Of a DNA stretch of 64,000 bases, positions 11,519-22,900 are shown piece by piece. The stretch is from contig QLIY01000232.1 in NCBI GenBank assembly GCA_003260075.1, positions 1 through 64,000 of the forward strand, given 5' to 3'. This DNA is from Phallusia mammillata. Lineage: Eukaryota > Chordata > Ascidiacea > Phlebobranchia > Ascidiidae. Under the pieces are notes generated by a model. That model did not search any database and was not told the origin of the DNA. It saw only the letters and a program-made list of their open reading frames with translations. The position numbers were made by a program, and so were the translations under genes. Numbering within the stretch: the stretch's first letter is position 1; each line of letters opens with the position of its first letter.

Positions 11519-14500
11519 TTAAACAATGGCTGCTGCACCTGATGTGAGAAGTCCACCAGTTTTGGAAAAGGAGCAGTATTGAGCAAGATCTGTATAATCC
11601 TGTACACAAGAAAGCCAAATGACTTGATTTGTTAATGTAGTGAATGAAATTCTAACAATGTGAAAATAACCTTATTGTGTGTTATTGAAACTTTTTTCAT
11701 CCCAACATTCAAATTTAATGGGCCGTGGTTTACTGACCTGTTCAATTTTGTTGCACTTTTCAGAAAGAATGTTCCATACATGTATCTGTAAACACATAAT
11801 TGAGACCATAAGAAACTGTTTTATTACATCTTGCATTTAATAGTAAGCTTTAAGCAACCTGTAAGTATTAATTATCTAATTTTGGAAATAAGCATGTGCC
11901 GAAGTAAATAACTGTGCTATTTGCATAGTGGACTTAGTTAATGGCCCATATACATTAGAATACAAAAAGGTAGTTTTTTTTCTACAGGGCCCAAACCAGA
12001 AAGTGCAAATTTTAATGAAGTTTTTAAAGGTCAAATGCCTTGAATCAACACTTGACAACAACACAAGTAAACTTACTGTGCCATCATCAGCAGTGGAGGC
12101 AAGCTCTGTTGAATCAAGAGAAAAAGTAACAGCTTTAACCCAGCCAGTGTGTCCATAGAAAACTTTCAACATGTTACCATTAAAAGGATTCCACAAGCGT
12201 ACTGTTTTGTCAAATGAACCAGATGCCTGTAAAAGCAAGACATGATACATACTCGTAAGCATAGGTGCCGAGTAGGCGGTGTGGTGCCGCCACCTTGGGT
12301 TTGTGAAGCACGGTGTCGGCCACCGTGGATATTTTGGTTAGTTTGTAGCGGTATCGTACCGAATATCATCAAATCTGAAGAAAATTAGGAACAATTTTGG
12401 TTATAAACAAATGTGCTGGCGATACAGCCACAAAACGTGGCTTAAAACTGCAACCTGTTTTGGTTAGTGCTTTGTTTATGACTGCAAACACACAATTGTC
12501 TGCAAGTGAATGTTGGGCCATTGTAATGTACAGTGAAAATGTGTTGTAATAAATGGTCAAACCTGACGAAACATTTTTTAAACGTTGCTAAGCTGTGATA
12601 GCGTTACAGCGACGTGTTACAATTGCGAACTAAACATTATTTCATATATACGTTTTTTTTCTGATTTTGACGAACGTTGCATTCTTTGGAAAGTTTGTTT
12701 GGCTTTGAATTTGAGTTCTTGTGGTTGTTCGCATTAGTAACGTTATATTTTATGCCCGCCACCTTGCATTTTTGTAAAACTCGGCGCCTATGCTCGTAAG
12801 CTAATAATATTCCATATTTAAGAATGAGAGTATGATACCATTGAAATCTAGCTGGTGATATAATTTCAAATTGAAATATTTATAAAGAGGTGGGCAAGCT
12901 ATGACATTTAAAGCATCATTCTGCCCCCTTTTCACCTAACTGTAGCCATATGCTTTCCCAAAATAAATATGCTTTGTGTGTGAACCATCTTGTCTTTAAT
13001 AAGGTCTACTAACAGCGAACACCTGTTCAATGTCACAACAATCAAGTGATAAAAGCAATTTGGTTTAAACATTTCTGTCAACAATCTAATTAATAATTCA
13101 ACTCCAGAACCAGTAAATTGTATTGAATAAACTGATCTTTGTTAAAATAACAAAACAAGGTGATAGAAACAAACAAACTGAATAATTGCAGTGTAGACAA
13201 AATTTAAATTTGCCCCCCCCCCTCAACTCCAGAACCAGTAAATTGTATTGAATAAACTGATCTTTGTTAAGATACTAACAAGATGATAGAAACAAACAAA
13301 CTGAATAATTGCAGTGTAGACAATATTTAAATTCATTTTACCAAAACGTTGACTTTTGAAAATGCAACAGCTTGTACATTCCCAGTGTGGCCAGTCAGAG
13401 TTATCACATAAACCTCATCATTCAATTTCTTGTATTTCCGTAATAACCATTTTGCTTGATCACCAGTTTCTGTACAAGTAAAAAAATAAGTATCACCAAA
13501 TTGCCCATTTTGGAAATTGTAAACAAATAATGCCTGGTAAACTAAGCACTTTGTAAACATCTTTTTGTAAAAGAAATTGCAATACCAAATCAAGTTCGTG
13601 GTATTGAAGAATTGAAAACCACAGTTTCAGTTTTCAAGTAAAATAAACTCAACTCAGCTTTAACCTTTTGTAACACCATATTTTATTTCAATTTTCTTAA
13701 AGCAGTACCTTTGATTGTTGGCTTTATGTTCCAAACCCGAATGGAATTGTCCCAACCACCACTTGCAATTAAATGACTGTCATATGAAAATGTACACGCT
13801 TTGACGCAATCAGTATGGCCAGTGAGAGTATAAAGCGTGTCTCCATTCTGAGCAATAATAAAATGTAGTTGTATCTGTCAGTAATGCTGTAATATTTTTT
13901 TCTTTTAGTTGATCAAGCAAGTGTAATATACTTAGGAACACTATACACGGACTTAAAAAGTAATTTAATCATAAACATTACTGCCAAGGTAGTGGTGTAT
14001 AAAGAATACATCGTTCAGACATTTCAACAATCTCTGTTGTCATCATCAGTGTAGGTTGTCAATCAAGCTGTGTCTATTTGTCTACGCCACCGTTCTAAAC
14101 GCCGGTTCCCTTTTATCGTCTGTGACGTCACTTTACACATCTGGCTTTTACCTTTTTTTCCTTAGTGCTTTATATACCGTGTTCTACAGCTTGATTGACA
14201 ACCTACACTGATGATGACAACAGAGATTGTTTGAAATGTCTGAACGACCTTGGCAGTAATGTTTATGATCAAGTGTAATATGTTTCAGGATTTCTTGACA
14301 ATAAATGCTATGATGTATAGTATAGTATTGGTTTTTGTTTGTTTTATAGTTTTACATGCATCAGAACAGTATATGTGCACAGAAAATAAAAATAAGGATT
14401 CATTCATTAAACCATACCCTTGACAATTAACAATGCCTTTAGAATATCAAGTCATCTAAAAATTGAAAGATACGTAATTGTTTTTTTTGTAAATAAATTT

Positions 14501-15691
14501 AATATTAAAATATGTAGCATTGAATATTAAAATATGTAGCATACAGTCTCTGGCACCTAATGTTTTACTACATTACTTCAAACACTGTCCATAAGGCAAC
14601 ATGATAAGTAAATTCCTGTTAAACATGGTAGATATAATCAATACAACATATTATGCCTTTATATACCTCTACTGTATTATGCCTTTATATACCTCTACAT
14701 ACCAAACATAAGGCAACATGATAAGTAAATTCCTGTTAAACACGATAGATATAATCAATAAAGCACTGTATTATGCCTTTATATACCTCTACAGACCAAA
14801 CAATCAGGGTTTTGTCCCATGATGATGAACATAACTGAGAATCATCCAAAGAAAAGGAAACTGACTCTACACTTTTCGTGTGACCTGTGCATAAGGTTTA
14901 AAATGTGAGAGAACTAGTTTAATTATATATGTTTCAGCACTTACCAAACAATATGTTCATGCATGCAGAAGTTGATGTTTTCCACAACCTAAAATATAAT
15001 GACAAACTATAAATGACAACTAGTGTATAAAGCTTTTCAAATAATGCAAAAATGCAATCAAATAAATCAAGTACCAAAAATTATTATTATTATGGATGAG
15101 CAGAACAAAAAACAAAACAATATGTGTAATATTATGGCATACATTTATGACAAAACAGTATACCAGGTATTATGTGATTAATTACCTCACAGTAGCATCA
15201 TGAGAACCACTTGCTAAAATCTTGTTGTTGTGTGAAAACTTGCAAGTGTTTACTGGTCCTTTGTGTCCAACCAATTCACACAGGCGTGTCTTTTTTGATA
15301 CACTCCATATGATGATTTGCTTGTCATCTGAAGCAGTTGCAAAAAGGTCATTATCAGATGTAAATGAGCATGAGTTGACCTGCACAAAAGAACAAAATTG
15401 TGCTTTGGAATTGTATATGCTCTAAAAGAGTAACACACATGCATAAAGATTTTGTACTTTACTACATTCTGCACTGAATCAAGAAGTTATTTATTTTAAG
15501 TGTAGTAGTACTGATCATGGTACTTAACCGATTCAAAAATTTTCAATATTTTTATCAATTAATGATCAAATTAATAAAAACCTCAACTTAACTCAGGTTA
15601 CAATGCTGTTTGTATCTTAACTTACCTCGCCCTTATGACCTTTAAATATTTTCACATCAACCTTATCCACGTCCAAAAGGTTAGAATTCAT
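11519..15691 (-). CDS. WD40 repeat protein, WDR38-like, complete
   Basis: Nine exons in coding order: 15691-15626, 15379-15186, 14988-14945, 14884-14793, 13847-13709, 13469-13342, 12226-12077, 11785-11738 and 11599-11519. Lengths sum to 942 nt, giving 313 residues with all phases kept. Six full WD40 repeats are visible, each with a GH and a WD-type end: FKGHKGEV..IIIWSV, ELVGHKGP..TVRLWK, ILFGHTKS..LIVWS, TLTGHTDC..IRVWN, TLTGHTGN..TVRLWN and YGHTGW..IHVWN. A degenerate seventh follows (CSFSKTGGLLTSG). This is a beta-propeller scaffold, with no catalytic domain. The size and nearly pure propeller composition resemble vertebrate WDR38 (about 314 residues), but short WD40 proteins are hard to tell apart. 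Introns carry a hAT element, a foldback element and two local duplications. Confidence 0.88.
12260..12792. mobile_element. Non-autonomous hAT-type element, 533 bp
   Basis: The ends are cataggtgccgagt and, inverted, actcggcgcctatg (one mismatch). The element is flanked by a perfect 8-bp target duplication ctcgtaag at 12252-12259 and 12793-12800. There is no transposase open frame. It lies in an intron of the WD40 gene, between the exons at 12077-12226 and 13342-13469. Confidence 0.9.
13098..13333. repeat. Direct repeat of about 112 bp split by C10
   Basis: The stretch starting tcaactccagaaccagtaaa occurs at 13098-13210 and 13223-13333. The copies differ at several positions (aaaataacaaaacaagg against aagatactaacaag). 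Ten C at 13213-13222 separate them. It lies in the same WD40 intron, with its right edge close to the exon end at 13342. Confidence 0.92.
13968..14269. mobile_element. Foldback (long inverted-repeat) element
   Basis: The arm at 13968-14071 is the reverse complement of 14186-14269, apart from about 20 extra bases near 13993-14014 in the left arm. The arms share atcataaacattactgccaa and run down to caatcaagctg. A 114-bp spacer separates them. Flanking gatcaag(caag)tgtaatat motifs at about 13909 and 14267 may be a target-site or flank duplication. It has no coding capacity. It lies in a WD40 intron. Confidence 0.85.
14591..14802. repeat. Tandem duplication overlapping a WD40 splice donor
   Basis: A unit starting ataaggcaacatgataagta runs 14591-14707 and again from 14708. 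The end of each unit repeats tattatgcctttatatacct, which also occurs once more within the first copy. The second copy contains the true splice donor of the WD40 exon 14793-14884 (donor at 14791-14792). The first copy therefore carries decoy copies of that donor region. Confidence 0.85.
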
Positions 15692-16089
15692 AATTATTTT
15701 GGGTAAATTATTTTCAATTGTAACAAACCACGATTGCCAAACTTTGGGTTAAGTATTATTGAAAAATCAAATTTTAAACTTTAAAATAAATATGCTATAT
15801 CTGAAACACCAAATTAACCAATGTTGTACACACACTGTACAGAACGAATTTTAAATGCACCAGCAATAAACTATCAAAAACAACAAGAGCTTTTTTTAGC
15901 ATTTTCTTCACCATGTCAACAAGGGACTTCCCCACAATAAAACAATCTCTACGCCTATCGGAAGGCATTTTACATTTTATCACGCACACCTTTAAATAAA
16001 GATAGCGCTACAAAGTTTGGCGCCAAATCTAATATTTTCTGATCACTATTTTGAAAATACCGGTACAGTAAATAAAACACTGAAAACAG

Positions 16090-19051
16090 CAGGGGCGAAA
16101 ATCAATTAAAATTATTGGGGGGGACCTATGACTGCTGTGAGTAGATGACGTCACCTCGATTGGGGAAGTCATGACGTCACCAATCAGATTTTATTTGACA
16201 ACAGATAATACGTTGCCTCGAAACCTTTGCAGCAAACGCAAGGAGGAAAAAAGAAAACAGATTTTAAGTTTTAACATTTTTGTGTATTGTAAACAAACAA
16301 CAAAATAACAGACGAAAAAATCTATGACACATAATCAGTTTTGTTGTCAAACATGTTTCGACGAATTTCCGAAACAGCAACAAACTCTTTAGTGATTTCT
16401 TCAACCGGTACTTGATCGAGTAAATCTGAATGCACGTGACAAACAGCTGGATGATTTAAGCGAACCTGGGTAGTCGTGCTTCTCAGCCAAGTTTTTAGAC
16501 GCCGAAGTGTTGAAAAACTTCGCTCGCATTCACAAGAGCTGACAGGGCACACCAAAAGCAGTTTGAGCAAAATAAACACCTGCGTGAATAACTGGCGTAG
16601 CTCGGAACTTATAGCGCGATAAGCTAACTTCGCTTCATTTACAGAACTTGCCCCCGTGTGCTGCTTAAACATCGGCAACTGTACAGATAGTTGAGTTACA
16701 TTCAATTCGGGATATTTTGAAATTAAATCTAAATTTGTTGCTGTGCCCTTCATTATCATATTTTCGATTTCCAAATATGTTTGGAAGCTTGAGTTGCGGA
16801 CATCATACCGTTTCTGCAAACACCCAAGTAAACAGTCAATAAACTCCACGTATAACAATCTGTAATGGTCTTTGGCACATTCGGCGTGGAAGTGCGGTGA
16901 GGATCCAGCGAAACGCGGTGTCGGCTGCCGATGGCGTGGCACAGAAATTTCATGAAGCCCCAAATTCGCTGATATCTTTGTTGCTTCATCAAAAAGGTTC
17001 GTGTACATTATAGGGTGACGAAATACTTGTATCTGCTTCGCTGTTGTCGCTACAGCCTCTATTGAACCTGCATAACATACAAACTTTAGCATTCTGTGTC
17101 TAAAAATTGGTACAATTTACTACCTGATAAATTTGAAGAAGATGCCTGCATCGAGCTGTTTAGTTGTTCCAGCAGAGCTATTGGTTTTTTAACAAGGTAT
17201 AAAGCTAAGAATGTTTCGGTTTTCTCGAAACGATTCAAAAGAGCATTGGCTTTGGTGGCAGAATCTGTACTCCCCTCCGACATGCTGCGAAGACTTTCAG
17301 TTACAGCAGAATAATTTTCCAATACCGATAAAATTGCCGACAATCGACAAAGCCAACGAGTTGGACAAAGTGGCCGAATCGATGCTTTTGTATTGATGAG
17401 CTCCGTACTACAAGCAACAACGCTTTCAAACACAACCTGCAAACATTAATCATGATTTAATAATCACACAAAAAAAACACATAAAATAGTTACGTCGCAT
17501 TACCTTAAACTTTCCAGATCTCTTAAATAACACGCCGAGTTCATGGACCCATTGGACAGCGTCCCTGAAAAACGGACAACTTGTAATTGATTCCTGCATA
17601 ACCAAGTTTGCCAAGTGTGACTGGCAATGGAAATATGTAGCGAGTGGGTACTGACTGCTAATAACGGCTTGACACCCATTGTACTTCCCACTCATATTTG
17701 AGGCTCCGTCGTACGTTTGTGCACGTATTTGACCAGCAGATAGGGAAAATCGAGTCAGAACGTCTAAAATCATCCTTGCAATTGCATCTCCAGTTGTCTG
17801 CTGCATTTTGTGCAGACCCAGAAAATCTTCATGTACACATAGCTCCGAATCGACATGGCGGATGCAAACAGACTCCTGCTCACTTCCACAAATATCTTGT
17901 GTGCCGTCGACCATCACTGCGAACATACCATTGGCTTTAATTTTAGACGCTAAAATTCGTAAAATAAAGTGACTGAACATTTGTGTCATTTCTTGCTGAC
18001 CACGAAATGAGGTGAAGTTGGTTTTTCGCTGGAGGAACTCTTTTAACTCGGCACTATCTTCAGCACGAAGTTTTAGGAGTTGGTGGTAATTTCCTTCTCC
18101 CTCGTCATGGCCTCGGATAGCAAGACCTTGTCGCAACAAATATCGCAAAGACGTGAACAATTTTATCAGCGATCGCCTGGCGGCAGCTTGTTGTTCGTTA
18201 AAGCCTGTGTTTATTTGAAGTGCAACAGACTTCCGCTTTATGGCATCTAGTTGCATGGTGGCAAAGGTATGTGTTTCTGTTAGTTGGTGCAAATCAAATG
18301 AACTCTTTCCCTTTTTCCAGTTTCGAAAACCGTCTGATATAAACGCAGGCTCTTTTTTTTGAACTGCGTGCAACAAACCCAGTTTGTCTGCTTTTGAACA
18401 AATAAAACAGAGCACCCCATTAACACCTGGTACGCAATGGATCCACGGGAATAAAACATACCACTTGGTCTGAAATTTTAAAAATCTAACGCCGCAGTTC
18501 TTTGCTGGCAAATGGCTTACATCTTCTGGTTGGTTCGGGCAGGATTGTGATAAAAGATCCGCAGAATTTATTTCTGTTAAACAGGAGTTGCTTCCCCCAT
18601 CTGTTGTTGTGGAACTGGTTTTACCTTTGAGTATTTTCATTTCCTTCTCTAGTAAAACACTTTCAGGCACTGCAGAATTGACCTTATCTACTTTCCTCAA
18701 GTTTGTTTTTCCACTCGCTGCGTTGGAAACGAAATACTGTTCTATCTTACTAACTTTAAGCCGTTTAACGTTTTGAGACATTATTCTTGCAGTGCCGCAA
18801 ATATTCCATCAACTAAATGCACTGTCAAGCTTTTTGCACAGACATGAAACAATTCGATTGAGTTCCATTGTTGACAACAATATGAATTATGAAGTAGTAT
18901 TATGTCGTCAGATTTGTGTGATATTGAGCAATAGACTTATATCTTATTTTTAGCTCAAGGGTATTACAAATATTGGGGGGGACAGATGAATGGAAGTCCC
19001 CCCCAACCAAATTTTTTGGGGGGACATGTCCCCCCGGGATTTGCGCCCGTG
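16090..19051. mobile_element. Complete hAT transposon, 2962 bp
   Basis: The ends are caggggcgaaaatc on the left and gatttgcgcccgtg on the right, forming imperfect 14-bp inverted repeats. A perfect 8-bp target duplication gaaaacag lies at 16082-16089 and 19052-19059. Subterminal G/C tracts (ggggggga, tcccccc) occur at both ends. The element carries an intact transposase gene on the minus strand. It sits about 400 bp upstream of the WD40 start codon, so it could affect that promoter. Confidence 0.95.
16322..18781 (-). CDS. hAT transposase (ZMYM1/DUF4371-like), intact
   Basis: Coding exons are 18781-17504, 17436-17124 and 17067-16322. Together they make 2337 nt and 778 residues with no stop or frameshift. 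The two introns are only 67 and 56 bp. An N-terminal TTF-type zinc-finger region is suggested by FLKFQTKWYVLFPWIHC, then CFICSK. The hAT catalytic core shows MVDGTQD and TYDGASNMSG (candidate acidic residues), the CQSHLANL motif, and the C-terminal dimerisation region CECERSFSTLRRLKTWLRS. It cuts and pastes the element by its terminal repeats and generates 8-bp duplications, in line with what is seen. Intact frame, ends and target duplication suggest recent insertion and possibly a working element. Confidence 0.93.
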
Positions 19052-19059
19052 GAAAACAG

Positions 19060-19996
19060 GATGTTTTTGAACAATGAAAGATGTCGTAAGTTACTGTTTT
19101 TTTTTTGCTGCCAAAATGGTCGATTTTAATAGGACCATCTGAATGACTTTTTGCTGTATTAACTATTTAGCTAGTTTTGGTACAGAGGTAGTTCTAACTT
19201 CTAAGTCTAAGGTGATGTTTTTTGTTTACGATTATTATTGAACCAAATGCAACCTATTAACTTTCAGAGCATTCGATCATTGTTTATCGCCGAAGTAGAA
19301 GTGCCAAACTACTCAAGAACTTTCACGGCCACAAAAGCAAAATAAGTGGAATATCCAATCCTGAGGTATTTATAATGTTTTTGTGTGGATAAATTAGTGT
19401 GAAATAGTGAGTTTAGGAATTATGTGATGTGTTGTTGGTGTTTTGTAGTGTAACTTAAATGAAGCTCGTAATGGGGCAGACATTTTTTTATTGTAAGGTG
19501 AACTTTGTTGATTGATACAGTAGGTGGGATTGAGTTTAAGGCTCGTTTTTGGCTGTTTGAGAAAAAAACAGATACACCGTTCAGCAAAGACTGTCTTGTT
19601 GGTGAAAAACAGTGATCAATAAAAATTCAACAACAAAATTTGTCAAAATCGTTCACTTGACATAAATACAGGTATTGCGTGCAAAACAAAATACATGAAC
19701 TTTGCCACACATGAACTTTTAGCAGACATGTATATTTACAATATAAATTTAAATATATACACGTGAAATCTATGTACAACATCATCTCTTTTTATTTTAA
19801 AAATATGGATTCATACATTAAAACATAGCCTTTACAATAAAATTTTAGCATTTGCCTTAGTAATACAAACCCACATAAATCAAATTTCAACTTTTGCTTT
19901 AAAAAAAGGAATTCATTAAATAACTGTCATACACACAACAATATTGAGATGAAAAACTAGCAGAGTGCAATCTCATCACACATTTTAACTTTTGTT
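19060..19996. other. Non-coding DNA between the hAT element and P450 gene A
   Basis: AT-rich sequence without a supportable exon. The right part is probably the 3' untranslated region of P450 gene A. Confidence 0.6.
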
Positions 19997-22900
19997 TCAT
20001 TCTGAATTCTGCCTTGTTTCTATGGGAATCACCTTCAGGTATATGTCAGCTATGGGCTTTAGACTAAACTTGAATATGATGTCAACAGGTGGTTTCTGCA
20101 AAAATTCACTGTTTATTGATGTTGTTGCGTAGTTAAACCAGAACAAAGAAGACAGATTTGTTTTTGTTTTCTGGGTTGCATTAGCTTGTATAAAATAGCC
20201 AAACAAATACCGGTGTGTTAGGACAGACTTCCAATTCAAAGTTGAGTAGAAGTTGAGCAAAGATCATTTTTATCTCCATTATGGCAAATCTCATCCCTAT
20301 ACAGTTGCGAGGTCCAGCTCCAAATGGTTGAAACATCATTGGATCCACTTGATTCATGTCTTCCATTCTAATAACATAAATGTCTAATTCAATGGATCTT
20401 TGAAAAGCTGAGGTAATTATGTATTAAGAATGAACTCATGCAACAAAAATAGATTTTCTCCGCAGCTCTCAGTAATCACAGTTGGTACACACGCTGCATA
20501 AAGTTTACTAGCCTATTGAATATATCTTTAAAAAATATGTTTGTTACTGTTTGACGCTCACTAGTACACAATACAGTCGTATTTTACTGTTTTCTAAATT
20601 ATATTCCATTAAGTTCTTACACTACCTTTCTGGCCTGAATTCCAAAGGATCTTTCCAGTATGATTCATCTCTGGCAAGTCCATAGGTTGGGATGTCAACA
20701 ACCATCCCTTGTAATATGGTAATTCCATCAATGGTAATCTTCTTGTCACATTGCCTACTGCTTCTGCAATGCAGTTACAGTTTTGTACATTTAGGACGAT
20801 AATACATAATTATTTACACTTAACAATCCATATCAACTTTACTTAAACGATTTTATTTGCTGCATTTTTGGCTATTTTAAGTTTTAATTTTATACCTGAC
20901 AGAAGGAGGATACAGACGCAGGGTTTCATTAAGACATTGTGTGAGGTATTTCATGTCGTTCACAGCTTCATATGTTAGTCCACCCTGTCAGAAATATCAA
21001 AGTGTCCTTTCATATCAAAACCTGGCAGCGCAATGCCAACACTACAATATAATGTGACAAAACTATCAAGTTGATTGCCATGATATATCACAGTGACCAG
21101 TAAGTTGTCCAGTGGTTTGATTGCATATTTTTCTTATGTTCCTTTTGTGACTGATACTTACATGGTGATTGGTTGCACTTTTAACTTCTTTCCTCGCAAG
21201 TGCTTGAACATCTTTATGCCATGCCAAGTTGTAAGCAAGAAATATCATAGCACCCAACGTGGTCTCGTAGCTTCCTGTCATCATCAGTACACTGTTCCCT
21301 GTTATCTCCATTCTTGTAAGTCCTTGAAAATTCAGCAAAATCTGGATTGTTTTTCCCATTGTACTGCAAAGTTGTACTTTCCACTATACTTAGTTGGGCT
21401 GGGTATTTTTAACAAACCCTTTATTATTTTGCTTATCTGCCAGGTTTGTTTTTACCTTTTGTTTTATGCTTTGCCTCTTCTTCGCTGATTTCTGATTCCA
21501 ACATATGATGCAATATATCTGTTCCCTGCAACAAGGAATATCCAATAATTTAATATTTTTTTGGTTTTCACATCAGATCAACAGTCTGACCAGTATTTCC
21601 CAAACTTAAGTTGAGTTTATTTCACTTGGTAAAAAAAAACATATATACAATACCACTTAAACAATCAACAAGCAAGCAAGAGCTCCATAACGTTTAAGCG
21701 TTATGGAGCACACAAAATTGTAGGGCACAACTTCTTAATAATAATGGCTAAACTCACTGCAGCTACACCGTATTATATTGCGTTACATGACTGGGGCTTA
21801 CAAGAATGTGAGGTTGGCACATTGTGGGTAAACACGGTTGGGTGGGAACGTTGGTAGGACCAGTCGAGGTGGCCATAAAAACTAACCATCCATATAGGAA
21901 AGAAACTGTTTTGGTTTGGATTACCTCTTGGAGGTTATTGTTCATGTATATAACTTTAAATAAAACTCAAATGAAATGAAACACATACCTTTTTTTCTGG
22001 CATAGATTTCTTAGTTTGAATAACTTTGTTGGTAAGAGTTGCAAAATAATTGACACAGTCTGAAGCAAACATACTGTAGTTAAAAAATCCAGCAACTCTT
22101 TCTGCCCATGGAAATGTATCTACAAAGGAGGCAATAAGATCAAAAAAATAACTAGTCATGAATTTGATCAGCTTACCAAAAAGAAAGATCGTTAAGTTCT
22201 TCGAATATGTGCGATTAAAAAATTTCTTGGCCATTTTTACAATTTTTTGTTCTTCCTGTCCTTTTTCCTATCAATAAAAAAATAACATGTTGTTTCTAAG
22301 GCAACAAAACATTATGATTACATTTTTACAAATATAAGTCTTACTTGGCAGTGGACATTAACACCAAAGGCAGCAGAACAAACTACATCAAGCGATAGAT
22401 TGCCAAAGATCCTAAGTTTCAAAAAATGAGTGTTGTTTGAAAGCTAAACACTGTTGACTTTTGACGGCAAAATATTACTGGTTTGTGTCAGAAATTTTTA
22501 TCACTTAAGGAACAAACTTTGACTTACTCATGTGTATCAAATACCCCATTGCTCTCTTGGATAACATCATTTAGATTCAACATCATACGGTCGGTACATT
22601 GAGCTACAGTTCCAAACATTTCTTTTAGCTTTGAAGTTGAAAATGTTGGAGAAAGAGTGTGTCTTTGAATTGATGTTAAAAAATGTTGAATGTTGATGTT
22701 TGAATTTTATCACAACAGCAAAATCATACACAATTTGTGTTGACAAATATCATTGTATCTGGTGTGAAAGTTGTACAATAGTTTACCTAATTCTTTTCCA
22801 TCTTTTTCCAGACACTTTTGTCAATCCTGCGCCCATTACTTTGCCACTCACATAACAGAATCTCTTCTGCAAAAAGAAACTACCTTTTAGGGATGAAAGA

